DNA from: Mucilaginibacter robiniae | GTDB lineage: Bacteria; Bacteroidota; Bacteroidia; Sphingobacteriales; Sphingobacteriaceae | Assembly: GCF_012849215.1 (NCBI RefSeq) | Contig: NZ_CP051682.1 | Coordinates: 806,001 to 870,000 of the forward strand | Direction: 5' to 3' | Length of the DNA: 64,000 bases | Shown here: piece after piece, positions 49,928-59,910 of the stretch | Layout: every line of letters starts with the position of its first letter | How positions within the stretch are numbered: the first letter of the stretch is position 1 | Translations under genes and position numbers: made by a program | Notes under the pieces: model-generated | What the model saw: only the letters and a program-made list of their open reading frames with translations | Told to the model about the DNA's origin: nothing | Databases searched by the model: none

Positions 49928-51799
49928 CTATTTCACTATATACACATTGTTGGCTTTATTCACGTCTGCATCATAAGTAGTGCCTAAAACCAATTTCGTT
50001 ACTGGCTTTTGAGCGGTAAAGTTTAGTACACAAGTTTTCTGTTCATCTTTCCAGCAAACAATGCTGCGGTGCACTAATTGATTAGTGCCATCTGTATAAT
50101 AGATGGTCAGGTTTACCGGCACAGGCTTGGTGCCTACATTCGTGATGGTTACCGTGTATTTGCTTTGCTGATGGGTGACCTGAGTAATGGCTTGGTCGGG
50201 TACACCATTGTCGAAAAACCAGGCTTTCCAAAACCAATTCAGATTGATGCCAGCGCCGGTGTTCATGCAATTGAAAAAATCAAAGGGCATTGGGTGCTTA
50301 CCATGCCATTGGCCAATGTAGTAATGTAAAGCTTTAGTAAATAATTCATCGCCTAACATATCTTTCACATACCAGTAGCCCATACCCGGTTTAGGATAAC
50401 AATCGGTAAATTTGGAAGCGCCTATCAATGCTGGCGTCAGCGTCATGATCGGTAGATCTTCTTCTGTGCCTGCACTCTGGTTGTAGCCATCCATACCATA
50501 ATCATCAACTATCTTAGGGTCTATAATCGGGCTTATTGTCCATTCGCCAATGGTAGCCCAACCCTCATCCATCCAGGCGTATTTGGTTTCATTAATGCCC
50601 ATGTAAAATGGGAACATGGTATGGAATATTTCATGATCGGTTAACTCGATTTCATCAGTAACGGTAGGTGTTGGATTATCATTCACCATCATGGGATATT
50701 CCATCTGGTCTAATCCGTCAAAAACAGTTTCATGCGGATAAGGATATGGCCACTTCGGAAACTGATAGCTCATTGCTTCTACCGTTTTACGGGCATGTTC
50801 AGCTACAGTTAGGTAATCCTGATGATTCGGATTAAAAACAGCATCTACCCGCGTGCGCCGGTGTGTGGCCGGATCAACCACCAAGCTGCTGGCTTTCCAA
50901 ACATAATGGTTGCTGATGGCAAAAGCCAAATCGGTAACACTATCGGCTTCAAACTTCCAGGTATGTGAAGTGCCTGGCGTAGTAATCTTACCATCTTTTA
51001 AATCGCTGGTGGTAATAATATCAGTAATAGCATCGTTCTTTTCGGCTGCCACAATACGATCTGTAATATGCCGGGTATATACTTCACCAGCATTTTTCAA
51101 ATTGCCAGTGGCCCAAACTTGATAATTGCCTGGCACTGTAATTTCGGCATTAAAGTGGCAAAAATCATTATAAAACTCTTCCGAACCCCGGTAAGGGTAA
51201 CGGTTCCAGCCATCTATATCATCATACACGGCTATGCGCGGAAAAAAGTAAGCTACAAAAAATGCACCGCTATCTACCTGTCCGGTACGGGTGTGCGATC
51301 CTTTGTTTAGCACATACGAATATCGGATAGTAAAATGAGTTTGCTTTGAAGGCGCAATAGCCGGTACTGTTAACACCATATTGGTACCATCAATACGCCA
51401 TTTACGAGCTTCCTGCGGTTGCTGGTTGATGCTTAATTGCTGGATTTGTACGCCATCGGTCACATCTTCGGGCTGAATAACTGAATTACGGATGCTACCT
51501 TTTTTATATAAGTTAGGATACAGCTTAAAATAAACCTGTTTTAATGTATCAGGACTGTTATTCAAGTAGTCCACATCTATTGTACCATTCAGTACCCGGG
51601 TTTCCGGATTAAAATTTACCTTAATTAAGTAGTCAGCCCGGTTTTGCCAATAATTCTTTCCCGGTGCGCCATTCAGGCTTCGTGTGCCTTGAATGTAAGT
51701 TTTTTGCAGATTTACGGGTGCAGGCAAGGTGATTTGGGCAAAGCTATGCAGCGTTAGCAACAGCAGAAACGGTAAAAACAGTTTATGTAACACGGTCAT
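49928..51799 (-). CDS. M1 family metallopeptidase
   Basis: A 623-residue secreted peptidase with a signal ending SFAQ. The zinc site is complete: DHEIFHTMF with Glu 18 residues on in AWMDEGWATIGEW. The substrate loop reads QMEYPM, as in the larger M1 peptidase at 28026-30452, with which it shares the N-terminal layout (NLQKTYIQGTRSLNGAPGKN, YWQNRADYLIKV). The two are paralogs. This one has a shorter C-terminal part. It is transcribed alone. Confidence 0.88.
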   Translation of the reverse strand: MTVLHKLFLPFLLLLTLHSFAQITLPAPVNLQKTYIQGTRSLNGAPGKNYWQNRADYLIKVNFNPETRVLNGTIDVDYLNNSPDTLKQVYFKLYPNLYKKGSIRNSVIQPEDVTDGVQIQQLSINQQPQEARKWRIDGTNMVLTVPAIAPSKQTHFTIRYSYVLNKGSHTRTGQVDSGAFFVAYFFPRIAVYDDIDGWNRYPYRGSEEFYNDFCHFNAEITVPGNYQVWATGNLKNAGEVYTRHITDRIVAAEKNDAITDIITTSDLKDGKITTPGTSHTWKFEADSVTDLAFAISNHYVWKASSLVVDPATHRRTRVDAVFNPNHQDYLTVAEHARKTVEAMSYQFPKWPYPYPHETVFDGLDQMEYPMMVNDNPTPTVTDEIELTDHEIFHTMFPFYMGINETKYAWMDEGWATIGEWTISPIIDPKIVDDYGMDGYNQSAGTEEDLPIMTLTPALIGASKFTDCYPKPGMGYWYVKDMLGDELFTKALHYYIGQWHGKHPMPFDFFNCMNTGAGINLNWFWKAWFFDNGVPDQAITQVTHQQSKYTVTITNVGTKPVPVNLTIYYTDGTNQLVHRSIVCWKDEQKTCVLNFTAQKPVTKLVLGTTYDADVNKANNVYIVK

Positions 51800-51920
51800 G
51801 AAAGTAAATTCAGGAGATATTGGTGATAAAGATAGACATTAGGCTTTACACCCTTATAACAACCAGAGCTATTCTGTAATATAGCATAATTTAACACCAA
51901 CTTTGAAATCTTTATAAAGC

Positions 51921-51955
51921 AAAACGCCATTGTAGTTCTACCACAATGGCGTTTT
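51921..51955 (-). terminator. Terminator of the BatA-DHOase-DUF4199 cluster
   Basis: A perfect 13-bp stem, AAAACGCCATTGT at 51921-51933 with ACAATGGCGTTTT at 51943-51955, has a 9-nt loop. It lies 21 bp past the DUF4199 stop. The T content on both sides lets it act in both directions. Confidence 0.85.
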
Positions 51956-51975
51956 ATATTCGTTATAAAATATAA

Positions 51976-52557
51976 TTATAATTCTGCATCATCAGGAACC
52001 TGGCGGAGCAAAGGCGGCTCACGCTTAAATAAAGCGCCTAAAATAGCTGCTATAGCAAAAATCAGGATAACGGAAATGAGCAGATTTTGGATAACACGAC
52101 CGATGCTTAACGTATCTCCTTCATTCATACTTTTCTGCGTAGCTTCTAAGGTACTCTGAATATCAGCTTCAGAGCGGTGTGTAGATTGAAGCGCCTTGCG
52201 TTGTATAGCCAAAGTCTCTGTATTAGCTTTTTGTACCGTTGCCTGATCAATATAGTTGGAAAAAACCCATCTGCCCACGCTGGATATTAGATAGGTAACA
52301 AACAGCATTACAAACAAACCGCTGGTAGCTTGCTTTAAAGTCCAGTAGCCACCTATTTTTTTGCGCAAACTGGCTGTGAATAATAAAGCTAAACCGATTT
52401 GCACCACAAAGCTGCCGATAAAAGATACCACGAAAAATACTCCAGGCACCTGCGCTATGTAAGCGGTATAATAAATAAGTAAAATATTAACCGCCAGCAA
52501 AATGCCGCCAAACAGCAATCCCCGCAGGGCACCTTCTTTTCTAAGCAGGATATCCAA
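51976..52557 (-). CDS. DUF4199 membrane protein
   Basis: A 193-residue protein with four membrane helices: ALRGLLFGGILLAVNILLI, VFFVVSFIGSFVVQIGLALL, ATSGLFVMLFVTYLISSVG and ISVILIFAIAAILGALF. A coiled region (KANTETLAIQRKALQSTHRS) lies between the third and fourth. This is the DUF4199 layout, a Bacteroidota family of unknown function. It starts 2 bp after the stop of the acidic protein gene, so they are coupled. It closes a four-gene cluster with a dihydroorotase-like gene. Confidence 0.82.
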   Translation of the reverse strand: MDILLRKEGALRGLLFGGILLAVNILLIYYTAYIAQVPGVFFVVSFIGSFVVQIGLALLFTASLRKKIGGYWTLKQATSGLFVMLFVTYLISSVGRWVFSNYIDQATVQKANTETLAIQRKALQSTHRSEADIQSTLEATQKSMNEGDTLSIGRVIQNLLISVILIFAIAAILGALFKREPPLLRQVPDDAEL

Positions 52558-52559
52558 TA

Positions 52560-53234
52560 TTATCGCGGGTTAAATGTTTCCAGTATAGCAATTACAGACA
52601 TGTCAAAATCAGGCGCTGCTGAAGTGGTTGCTATTTCTTGCTTATCACTTAAAGATGGATACATGTTCTGGAAAAATGTTAACATCGGATAAAACAGTGA
52701 ACCCAGTTCTTCATCTTCGGGCAAGGTATCAGCTACACGCCTTACTTCAGATGGCGAGCTTTCTACCAATATCTGGTTAGCAATAATTGGCTCATAAATC
52801 TGATACTCATCCTGGAACTCGCTCTCATCAATTAATAAAAATTCTTGTAAGTAATCTTCTAATGAGGGTTCGATATCTTCATCAGCACACTCGTTCAGGT
52901 ACAACAGCAGGTTCAGTAATTCGGTACCCCGGTCAAGCGTTTCTTCTTCAATGCTCTCCCATTCTGGAGAGTCCAGATAATCTGCTTCCAAGCGGTTTAA
53001 ATCAGCACTGAAAAAGTTTACCATCAGCAAATCAAAAAATACTTCGCGCAAATCATCGGCATGTGGATGTGCATCAAATACATCATCCATATCATCCACC
53101 TTATCCATAAAATCTTTGTCGGTGGAAAATACTTTAACCATTTCGTCGGTTAATACACCCACGTTAATGGGAGTATAAGCGGAATAAGACTGGAATGCAG
53201 CCCGAATGGCGGTATCTATTTTAGAATCAATCAT
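52560..53234 (-). CDS. Acidic conserved hypothetical protein
   Basis: A 224-residue soluble protein, strongly acidic (KVDDMDDVFDAHPHADDL, ECADEDIEPSLEDYL). It has no signal peptide, no membrane helix and no motif I recognize. Helical periodicity is visible throughout. It starts 14 bp after the dihydroorotase-like gene and is followed 2 bp later by DUF4199. The constant position in this operon is the only functional hint; it may be a partner of one of its neighbours. Confidence 0.65.
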   Translation of the reverse strand: MIDSKIDTAIRAAFQSYSAYTPINVGVLTDEMVKVFSTDKDFMDKVDDMDDVFDAHPHADDLREVFFDLLMVNFFSADLNRLEADYLDSPEWESIEEETLDRGTELLNLLLYLNECADEDIEPSLEDYLQEFLLIDESEFQDEYQIYEPIIANQILVESSPSEVRRVADTLPEDEELGSLFYPMLTFFQNMYPSLSDKQEIATTSAAPDFDMSVIAILETFNPR

Positions 53235-53248
53235 GAGTAGAAGTTCTT

Positions 53249-54505
53249 TTAAAATTTAAATACTTGTTGATTATTACAGGTTAACAGCACTTTACCTTTT
53301 AAGTTCTGCCCTATAAAAGGAGAATTAGCCGATTTGGAAAAATTAGTTTGCGCATTAAACGTCCATTCGGCAGTGGTATCCAGCAATACCAGGTTAGCTA
53401 CCTGCCCTGCTGCCAGTGCCGGTATTTCTTTTTTAAGTAAAAGGCGTGGGTTTATGGCTAGCTTTTCAACCAGCAACTCTACAGGTAAGCCGGTTTGCAA
53501 AGCTAATGGCCATACGGTTTGTAAACCAATTATACCAAAAGCAGCCACTTCAAACTCTACATCTTTAAATTCGATTTCGTGTGGCGTATGTTGTGATACA
53601 ATGGTATCAATGGTACCATCCTGCAAGCCCTGCAGCAAAGCATCAACATCAGCTTGGGTGCGTAGTGGCGGTTTTACTTTATATTGGCTATCAAAGCCCA
53701 TCAAGGCTTCATCCGTTAAAATCAGATGATGGACTGCTACATCGCACGTTACCGGCAAACCCTTACGTTTAGCCTCACGGATAAGCTCGACTGAGCGGGA
53801 GGTTGATATGGTACTGAAATGGATAGGCGAGTTGGTATATTCGGCTAAATACAAATCACGGGCAATCATTAGCTCCTCGGCTAATGAAGGTATACCTTTC
53901 ATGCCCAGCAATGTACTTACTACGCCTTCATGCATTTTAGCGCTACCCGCAATTGCAACATCTTCAGGATAGGAGAAAATTAAAGCACCAAAACCTTGAG
54001 CATACAATAAAGCACGTTCCATCATGCCCGCATTACTTACCGGATGATCGGCATCAGTAAAGGCAACGGCACCGCTCAGGTACATGTCGTACATTTCGGC
54101 CAGGTCTTTGCCCTCACGCTTGTAAGATACAGCCCCTAGCGGGAATACATCTACCAGGTTTCCTTTCGCTTTATTCAGTACGTACTCTACAGCGGTTTTA
54201 CTATGTATAGCAGGCTCGGTAGTCGGCATTAAGGCTACAGCCGTAAAGCCACCGGCTGCTGCGGCCTTTAACCCAGTGGTTAAATCTTCTTTGGTTTCCA
54301 GTCCGGGGTCACCAATATTACAGTTCAGGTCAAAAAAGCCGGGAGCTAAGTATTTTCCATTAGCGTTAATAACCTCGGCATCGGCTACTTCTAAACGGGT
54401 GCCTATATTTTCAATTCGTCCATCTTTAATCCAAACATCGGCTGTTTGCTGATGAAAGGGCGAACCAGGATACAAAATGGTAGCGGATTGAATGAGCAAG
54501 TTCAT
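53249..54505 (-). CDS. Dihydroorotase-like protein, probably non-catalytic
   Basis: A 418-residue amidohydrolase-fold protein closest to class I dihydroorotase (PyrC), which closes carbamoyl-aspartate in pyrimidine synthesis. Key residues are missing. The metal-binding H-x-H of the D-x-H-x-H-x-R motif reads DLNCNIGDPG, and the catalytic Asp motif TDHAPH reads SQHTPH. The later His residues (PIHFSTISTSRS, VAVHHLILTD) remain. It therefore resembles the inactive PyrC-like subunits that support aspartate transcarbamoylase in some bacteria. A true PyrC should lie elsewhere in the genome. The gene lies 36 bp after the BatA-like gene. Confidence 0.82.
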   Translation of the reverse strand: MNLLIQSATILYPGSPFHQQTADVWIKDGRIENIGTRLEVADAEVINANGKYLAPGFFDLNCNIGDPGLETKEDLTTGLKAAAAGGFTAVALMPTTEPAIHSKTAVEYVLNKAKGNLVDVFPLGAVSYKREGKDLAEMYDMYLSGAVAFTDADHPVSNAGMMERALLYAQGFGALIFSYPEDVAIAGSAKMHEGVVSTLLGMKGIPSLAEELMIARDLYLAEYTNSPIHFSTISTSRSVELIREAKRKGLPVTCDVAVHHLILTDEALMGFDSQYKVKPPLRTQADVDALLQGLQDGTIDTIVSQHTPHEIEFKDVEFEVAAFGIIGLQTVWPLALQTGLPVELLVEKLAINPRLLLKKEIPALAAGQVANLVLLDTTAEWTFNAQTNFSKSANSPFIGQNLKGKVLLTCNNQQVFKF

Positions 54506-54541
54506 GTAAAGGTGGCTTTAAACTTGATAAAATGTAAAATC

Positions 54542-56584
54542 TTAAACCTGTGGCTGCTGTTTGCTTGGGCGAAAAAACCGCACCAGCAGTATTTCGGCTG
54601 CCACAAATATCAGGGCCAAAATTATACAAAGTTTCCATAATTGCAGGCCAAAATTTGTTTCGTTGATTACACCTGCTACTGAAGCTTTACCTGCTTCAAT
54701 GACACGGTTGCCAGCAGGCAATAATTTATCCAACTCAGCTTTATCCAGATAAGTTAAATCCGACTCTTGGCGGTTACTGTTGAAGGCGACAATAGCTGCG
54801 GTGCTATCCTGCTTTTGCAGCCGGTAGTTACCCGGTTGCTGCACCTGATCAGCTACGTAAAGCAGCAAACTTCCTTCCTGCCGACGGGCATCCGGTATCA
54901 AAGTCTGGTTACCTTTACTCAGCTTTAAAATTTGCTTTTCAGTAAGCGGTATAGGTGCTGTTTCAATAGTTTCATGCTCGCCAATGGTGTAAAACAAAGG
55001 CATATCATGCCCGCTTAATAAAGCCATTCTGAATAAAACCGGCAACAGCAAAGCATGGTGTGGCAGGTTGCTATAAGCTTCATCAAGCGGCACGGCAGCT
55101 ATATACACTTTCCCGACACCACTCCGGTACCCGGCCCAGAATGGCTGGCGGCCTGGCAACTCCATCAGACTTTCGCCGGCTGTTGTGGCATGCAAAGGGT
55201 AATACTTTGTTACCATAGGCAAATCAGGATTGCGGGGCACTTCCTCAAACAAGGTTTTGAATAATGGATTCTGCAAGTTTAAAGCCGCCACGCGTGTACC
55301 TTCAGTAATCAGCTTTTCCGGGTAAGCAGCATTAACAGATTGCAAAAACGATTGGTAACTAGCTAAGTCAGCATCTGTAGCCGGAAATACAGCCAATGTA
55401 CCACCTTTATTTACATACGTTTTTAGTTGCTGAGCCAATCCAGCCGATATAGCTTTTATGTCGCTCAGCATAATAATGGTGTAAGTACCCAAACCTGCAT
55501 AATTTACGTTACCATCAGATGTACGCGTAAGTGCAAAAAACTCATCAGCTGTAAAAGCCGTTTGCAGGTATTTATTAGGTAAGCCGCCATCAACCAACAG
55601 TACCGGCATTTGCTGCTTTACGTTAAAAGTAAAATAAAACTGATTATCAAAAATAACGGGGTTATCCTGCAACTGAATTTCGCCTTGCTGCCAGCCCGCC
55701 GGTAAGCCCGAAAAGGTAAGCGTATCCTGGCTCACGGAACGTGCTTTTACCGAAAAGCTGCCTAATGCTTTTTGTGTACCATTAATTAATAACTTGAGGG
55801 GAATTCCCTTTGCATCCTGCCCGGCGTAGTTGTGCAGCTTTACAACCAGCTTTTCAGTTTGGTCGGGCCGGTGAACAGCGCTGAGCAACCACACGGAATC
55901 TACTGCTACGTTGGGCAAGGTATTGGCTTTTAGCTGCACCAGGCTTAATTGTAAACTTTTATCGGCTTGATATTGCTGCTGGTTAAACGGGGCTTTCTGA
56001 AAATCGGAAATAATGTAGGCCGCATGCAGCGCACCCGGCCGGGTTTGTAATAAGCTCTGCTGACGATTGATTATTTGTGCAAGCGTTCGGCTTTGTGCAC
56101 TAATTTTGATCGCATCTATCGCATCATTAAACTCTTCGCGTCTTAGTAAACGCTGATGCCTCCCTTCAAAATCTTGCGTAAGCAACTGAAAACGGTCGTT
56201 CAGGTTATAAGCAGATACAATTTCTTTAGCTCTGCGCTTAGCTTCATCCAACAAACTCCCTTCCCTACTAAAGGTTTGCATAGAGTATGAATTGTCCACA
56301 AAAATGCTAACAGCCTGTTGTTGTCCGGCTGCACGGGTGTTATGATTGGGTATGTAAGGACGGGCAAATGCCAGCACCAAAAAAGCAAGTGCCAGCAGGC
56401 GGCTCAGCAAAATCAAACGTTCGCGCAGGTTACGGCGAGATGATTGCTGTTCCTTAATTTCTTTTAAAAACTGTACGTTGCTAAAATATACCTTCTGATA
56501 ACGCCTGAAATTGAACAGATGCACCAACACTGGAATAGCCAGTGTACCTAAGGCAAACAGAAAAGCCGGATATGAAAAATGCAT
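54542..56584 (-). CDS. BatA-domain membrane protein with VWA-like region
   Basis: A 680-residue protein. The N-terminal BatA (aerotolerance regulator) domain has two membrane helices (YPAFLFALGTLAIPVLVHLF, LILLSRLLALAFLVLAFARP) around a basic loop. A von Willebrand A-like region follows with FVDNSYSMQTFSREG, where the metal motif D-x-S-x-S becomes DNSYS. The middle is a glutamine amidotransferase-like or DUF4159-like fold (LLVDGGLPNKYLQTAF), and a last membrane helix (LWKLCIILALIFVAAEILLV) ends the chain. It probably acts in the periplasm in envelope stress or in protein assembly. It is the first gene of the dihydroorotase-like cluster. Confidence 0.8.
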   Translation of the reverse strand: MHFSYPAFLFALGTLAIPVLVHLFNFRRYQKVYFSNVQFLKEIKEQQSSRRNLRERLILLSRLLALAFLVLAFARPYIPNHNTRAAGQQQAVSIFVDNSYSMQTFSREGSLLDEAKRRAKEIVSAYNLNDRFQLLTQDFEGRHQRLLRREEFNDAIDAIKISAQSRTLAQIINRQQSLLQTRPGALHAAYIISDFQKAPFNQQQYQADKSLQLSLVQLKANTLPNVAVDSVWLLSAVHRPDQTEKLVVKLHNYAGQDAKGIPLKLLINGTQKALGSFSVKARSVSQDTLTFSGLPAGWQQGEIQLQDNPVIFDNQFYFTFNVKQQMPVLLVDGGLPNKYLQTAFTADEFFALTRTSDGNVNYAGLGTYTIIMLSDIKAISAGLAQQLKTYVNKGGTLAVFPATDADLASYQSFLQSVNAAYPEKLITEGTRVAALNLQNPLFKTLFEEVPRNPDLPMVTKYYPLHATTAGESLMELPGRQPFWAGYRSGVGKVYIAAVPLDEAYSNLPHHALLLPVLFRMALLSGHDMPLFYTIGEHETIETAPIPLTEKQILKLSKGNQTLIPDARRQEGSLLLYVADQVQQPGNYRLQKQDSTAAIVAFNSNRQESDLTYLDKAELDKLLPAGNRVIEAGKASVAGVINETNFGLQLWKLCIILALIFVAAEILLVRFFRPSKQQPQV

Positions 56585-56637
56585 TTATCAGTAGCCGGTA
56601 AGCAGGCCGGTTGCTAACAAATATAACGCTTACAGTT

Positions 56638-58575
56638 TTAACTTTCCAAGCTTTGCATGTCCATAATCACCTGCTTGGCCGGAAAACTGATGGTGAAGGC
56701 GCTACCTTTACCCGGCAAACTGTCAATCAACAGTTCGCCATTATATTTTTTAATCAAATCCCGAATCAACATTAAACCAAAACCGGTACCAGCCTCATTT
56801 AAGGTACCTTTAGAGGTATGGTAAATTTTGCTGTTAATTTTCGCTAGCATCTCTGCACTGATGCCTATACCATTATCTTTAATGGTTAAGCTGGTTTTGG
56901 TATCATTAACCTGTGCATATAAATCAATACAGCCGCCTACTGGCGTAAATTTAATAGCATTGGTTAACAAATTACGACATACAATTTTAATGACTTCATT
57001 TTCAATATGCCAAGTTAACTCAGAACCGATATGATTACGAACCTGTATCTTTTTTTCACAAACTGATATTCTTTGTTCCTCTATCACACTTAAAGCCAGA
57101 TGGCTTACATTAACCGGTACAGTTTCGGCTGATATGCCGGTTAGCTGTCCCTTAATCCAGAACAGCATATTATCAAGCAGGTTTAAAGCCCGGGCATACT
57201 GGGCTTCCAGTTGCGCAAGCGTGGCTTCCATTTCTTCGGCCGATAATAATTCCATCTTAATTAGCTGCATCAAACTTTGCGTGTTAGACAATGGCTTACG
57301 CAAATCGTGCGATATAATGGAAAGCAGTTTGCTTTTCAACTCGTTATCATCTTCCAGCTTCTGATTCTGCTGAATAACCTCAGTATTCAGCTGGTCAAGC
57401 AAAGCCATCTGCTGGTTAATCTGTACGTTCTTGATATTCAGCTCACGGCTGTATGTTTTTGCTTTTTTATAGCTGTAATTTAAATTCAGAATAATAACAA
57501 TTACCACTAAGAGCACACAGGTATAAGCCGCAATAAATAAAGTCCGCTTTTGCAACTGGCTTTGTATAGCCGTCACTTTCCGCTGCATACGGAGCTGCTG
57601 TAACTCCTCATTATGCAATACATCTAAAAAGTTTATGGTCTCCTTTTTTTCGCGGGTGGCTATTAAGTTGTCTATGCGTACCAGTTCATCCTGCCACTTA
57701 ATTACAGCCGCACTATTGTTGAAAAACTTGTTAGCACCAACTAGCAGCTTTAAAGCATCCTGACTCAGAGCTGCCGCATTTACACTATTAGCATTGGTAT
57801 AAGCTTGTTGCGCGTAGTATAATGATTTATCCCACTGCTTTGTACTGGCGTATGTTTTACTTAATTCAATATAGGCTAATGTTTTGCCGTAGGTATCTTT
57901 AGTCAGCGTATCAATGTGCAGCGTTTTGTTCAGATAATAAACCACAGAATCAGGTTTAGCTAAATCTTCGTACAATAGGGCGCGATTATAGTAACTTTTC
58001 TTTTCACCATATAAATATTTAACCTGCATACTTAAACGCAAAGCTTCATTATAGCACCTAACGGCAGCTTGATAATTCTTCAAATCAGCCTGCAACAATC
58101 CAATCCGCAATTGAATATCGGCTATATCCGCAGCTTTATTTAAGCTTACAAATGTTTTTAAACTGGCATTTAGCAATCGCCAGGCAATAATATAATTATG
58201 GTTATGCCGCTGTATCGTACTAATATGCTGATTAGCTTTAGCTATACTATATTCATCATTGGTTTGGCGGCTTAACTGAATAGATCGGTAATATAACTCC
58301 AGGGCCTTTTTGGTATAACCATGCTGCCGGAATACTTCTGCCTCCTCTTGATAAGCCATAGCCAGCCCACGTTTGTAATTAAGCTTGGCCGCCAAGTTTT
58401 CAGCATCAGTAAGCAAAACAAAGGCACTGGCTACATCTTCCCGAATAAGCTCATTGGCTTTGCGGTTTAGAGAATCAACTGTGACTGTAGTAGACTCAGT
58501 TTGCGCATAAGCAAACCGACTTAGCAGTAATATTACTACTAAAAAATACTTTTTGCTTACGGTATTTAGGGGCAT
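56638..58575 (-). CDS. TPR-containing sensor histidine kinase
   Basis: A 645-residue protein with a signal peptide ending FAYAQ. TPR repeats cover about residues 30-300 (AMAYQEEAEVFRQHGYTKKA, ALELYYRSIQLSRQ), then one membrane helix (TLFIAAYTCVLLVVIVIILN) and a coiled coil. HisKA has the phospho-acceptor in SIISHDLRKPLSN, and the ATPase domain has CRNLLTNAIKFTP, DNGIGIS and GTGFGLMLIRDLI. All catalytic boxes are intact. No response regulator gene is adjacent. The periplasmic TPR sensor type is common in Bacteroidota; its signal is unknown. It lies 53 bp upstream of the BatA-like gene, so co-transcription is possible. Confidence 0.9.
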   Translation of the reverse strand: MPLNTVSKKYFLVVILLLSRFAYAQTESTTVTVDSLNRKANELIREDVASAFVLLTDAENLAAKLNYKRGLAMAYQEEAEVFRQHGYTKKALELYYRSIQLSRQTNDEYSIAKANQHISTIQRHNHNYIIAWRLLNASLKTFVSLNKAADIADIQLRIGLLQADLKNYQAAVRCYNEALRLSMQVKYLYGEKKSYYNRALLYEDLAKPDSVVYYLNKTLHIDTLTKDTYGKTLAYIELSKTYASTKQWDKSLYYAQQAYTNANSVNAAALSQDALKLLVGANKFFNNSAAVIKWQDELVRIDNLIATREKKETINFLDVLHNEELQQLRMQRKVTAIQSQLQKRTLFIAAYTCVLLVVIVIILNLNYSYKKAKTYSRELNIKNVQINQQMALLDQLNTEVIQQNQKLEDDNELKSKLLSIISHDLRKPLSNTQSLMQLIKMELLSAEEMEATLAQLEAQYARALNLLDNMLFWIKGQLTGISAETVPVNVSHLALSVIEEQRISVCEKKIQVRNHIGSELTWHIENEVIKIVCRNLLTNAIKFTPVGGCIDLYAQVNDTKTSLTIKDNGIGISAEMLAKINSKIYHTSKGTLNEAGTGFGLMLIRDLIKKYNGELLIDSLPGKGSAFTISFPAKQVIMDMQSLES

Positions 58576-58880
58576 GATTAACCGAGTGTAAGTTTAATAA
58601 TTGGTAAATAAGCAGATACGTAACTTAATAGAAAGTTTTATAATTGTCATAATAACACTTTATTATAGAAAGTCTTTATACCCTATTATCAATTCCTTTT
58701 ACGTTGGCTACTACTAAAACGTTGTTCTTATTACAAAAAAACATATCGCTTTAAGTTGTAATTATTCAAACCGTAATACAGTTCTATTTAACTAGCTGCG
58801 GCTAGAGCAATAGTATATTCCAGGTGCAACAATATAATCATTAACCTGTTAGATGCATTAAATAAACATTAAACTGATTT
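58576..58880. other. Divergent intergenic region
   Basis: This AT-rich stretch lies between the histidine kinase and the second aldo/keto reductase. I see no hairpin, RNA gene or clear TAnnTTTG box in it. Confidence 0.4.
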
Positions 58881-59876
58881 ATGGAATATAGAAAATTAGG
58901 CGAAACTGATTTATCGGTTTCAGCTATTACCTTCGGAGCTTGGGCAGCGGGTGGTTGGATGTGGGGTGGAAATGATGACCAAGCCGCCATCGAGGCCATG
59001 AAAGCAGCTTACGATTTAGGCATTACTACTATTGATACTGCCCCTATATACGGCCAAGGCAAAAGTGAGGAACTGGTAGGCCAGGCCATCAAAGGCATAC
59101 CGCGCGATAAGGTACAGATACTCACCAAATATGGTATGCGTTGGGATACGACTCAAGGCACCTTTGGCTTCAAGAGTAAGGATAACGACGGGCATGACCT
59201 GGACGTTTATAAGTTTGCCGGTAAAGACAGCATAATTAAAGAATGTGAAGACAGCTTAAAACGCCTGGGCACTGATTATATCGATTTGTACCAAATACAC
59301 TGGCCTGATGCAAGTACGCCTATTGCCGAAACGATGGAAGCTATTATACGGTTACAGGAACAAGGTAAAGTGCGCGAGGCTGGCGTGAGCAACTATAATG
59401 TTCAGCAAATGCAGGAAGCCGAGCAAACCATCAAACTGGCCTCCAACCAAGTACCCTTTAGCATGGTGAAGCGCGATATTGAGCAGGATGTGATACCTTA
59501 TTGTATAGAGAACCATAAATCTATTTTGGCATACAGCCCTATGGAACGTGGCTTACTAACCGGAAAAATGAAGCCCGGTCAGCAATTTGGGGAAGGCGAC
59601 CACCGCGCTGGGTTGAAGTTTTTCAAAGACGAGAACATCCGTCGTACGAATGCTTTCTTAGAAAAAATCAAGCCATTGGCTGATGAGAAAAATGCAACAT
59701 TAGGCCAATTGGTTATTCGTTGGACGATTGAGCACCCTGGCATTACTGTTGCTTTGGTTGGTGCCCGTAACGCCGAACAAGCTACGCAAAACGCCAAAGC
59801 CATTGAGGTAAAACTGAGTACTGATGAAATTGACTTCATCAATAAACAGCTTAACGAACTACAACTAGTAGATTAA
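58881..59876 (+). CDS. Aldo/keto reductase
   Basis: A 331-residue NADPH-dependent reductase. The tetrad is in TTIDTAPIYGQGKSE (Asp, Tyr), QILTKYGM (Lys) and LYQIHWPD (His). Cofactor contacts appear in AGVSNYN, YSPMERGLLTGKM and TVALVGARNAEQ. It is closer to the YdhF/IolS-like sugar and inositol reductases than the copy at 4463-5482. The substrate is unknown. It shares a bidirectional terminator with pruA. Confidence 0.9.
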   Translation: MEYRKLGETDLSVSAITFGAWAAGGWMWGGNDDQAAIEAMKAAYDLGITTIDTAPIYGQGKSEELVGQAIKGIPRDKVQILTKYGMRWDTTQGTFGFKSKDNDGHDLDVYKFAGKDSIIKECEDSLKRLGTDYIDLYQIHWPDASTPIAETMEAIIRLQEQGKVREAGVSNYNVQQMQEAEQTIKLASNQVPFSMVKRDIEQDVIPYCIENHKSILAYSPMERGLLTGKMKPGQQFGEGDHRAGLKFFKDENIRRTNAFLEKIKPLADEKNATLGQLVIRWTIEHPGITVALVGARNAEQATQNAKAIEVKLSTDEIDFINKQLNELQLVD

Positions 59877-59878
59877 AT

Positions 59879-59907
59879 TAAAAAGGCCCGAATGACTCGG
59901 GCCTTTT
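59879..59907. terminator. Bidirectional terminator between aldo/keto reductase and pruA
   Basis: AAAAAGGCCCGA pairs with TCGGGCCTTTTT around a 5-nt loop, with T runs on both strands. It serves the convergent genes on each side. Confidence 0.9.
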
Positions 59908-59910
59908 TAA

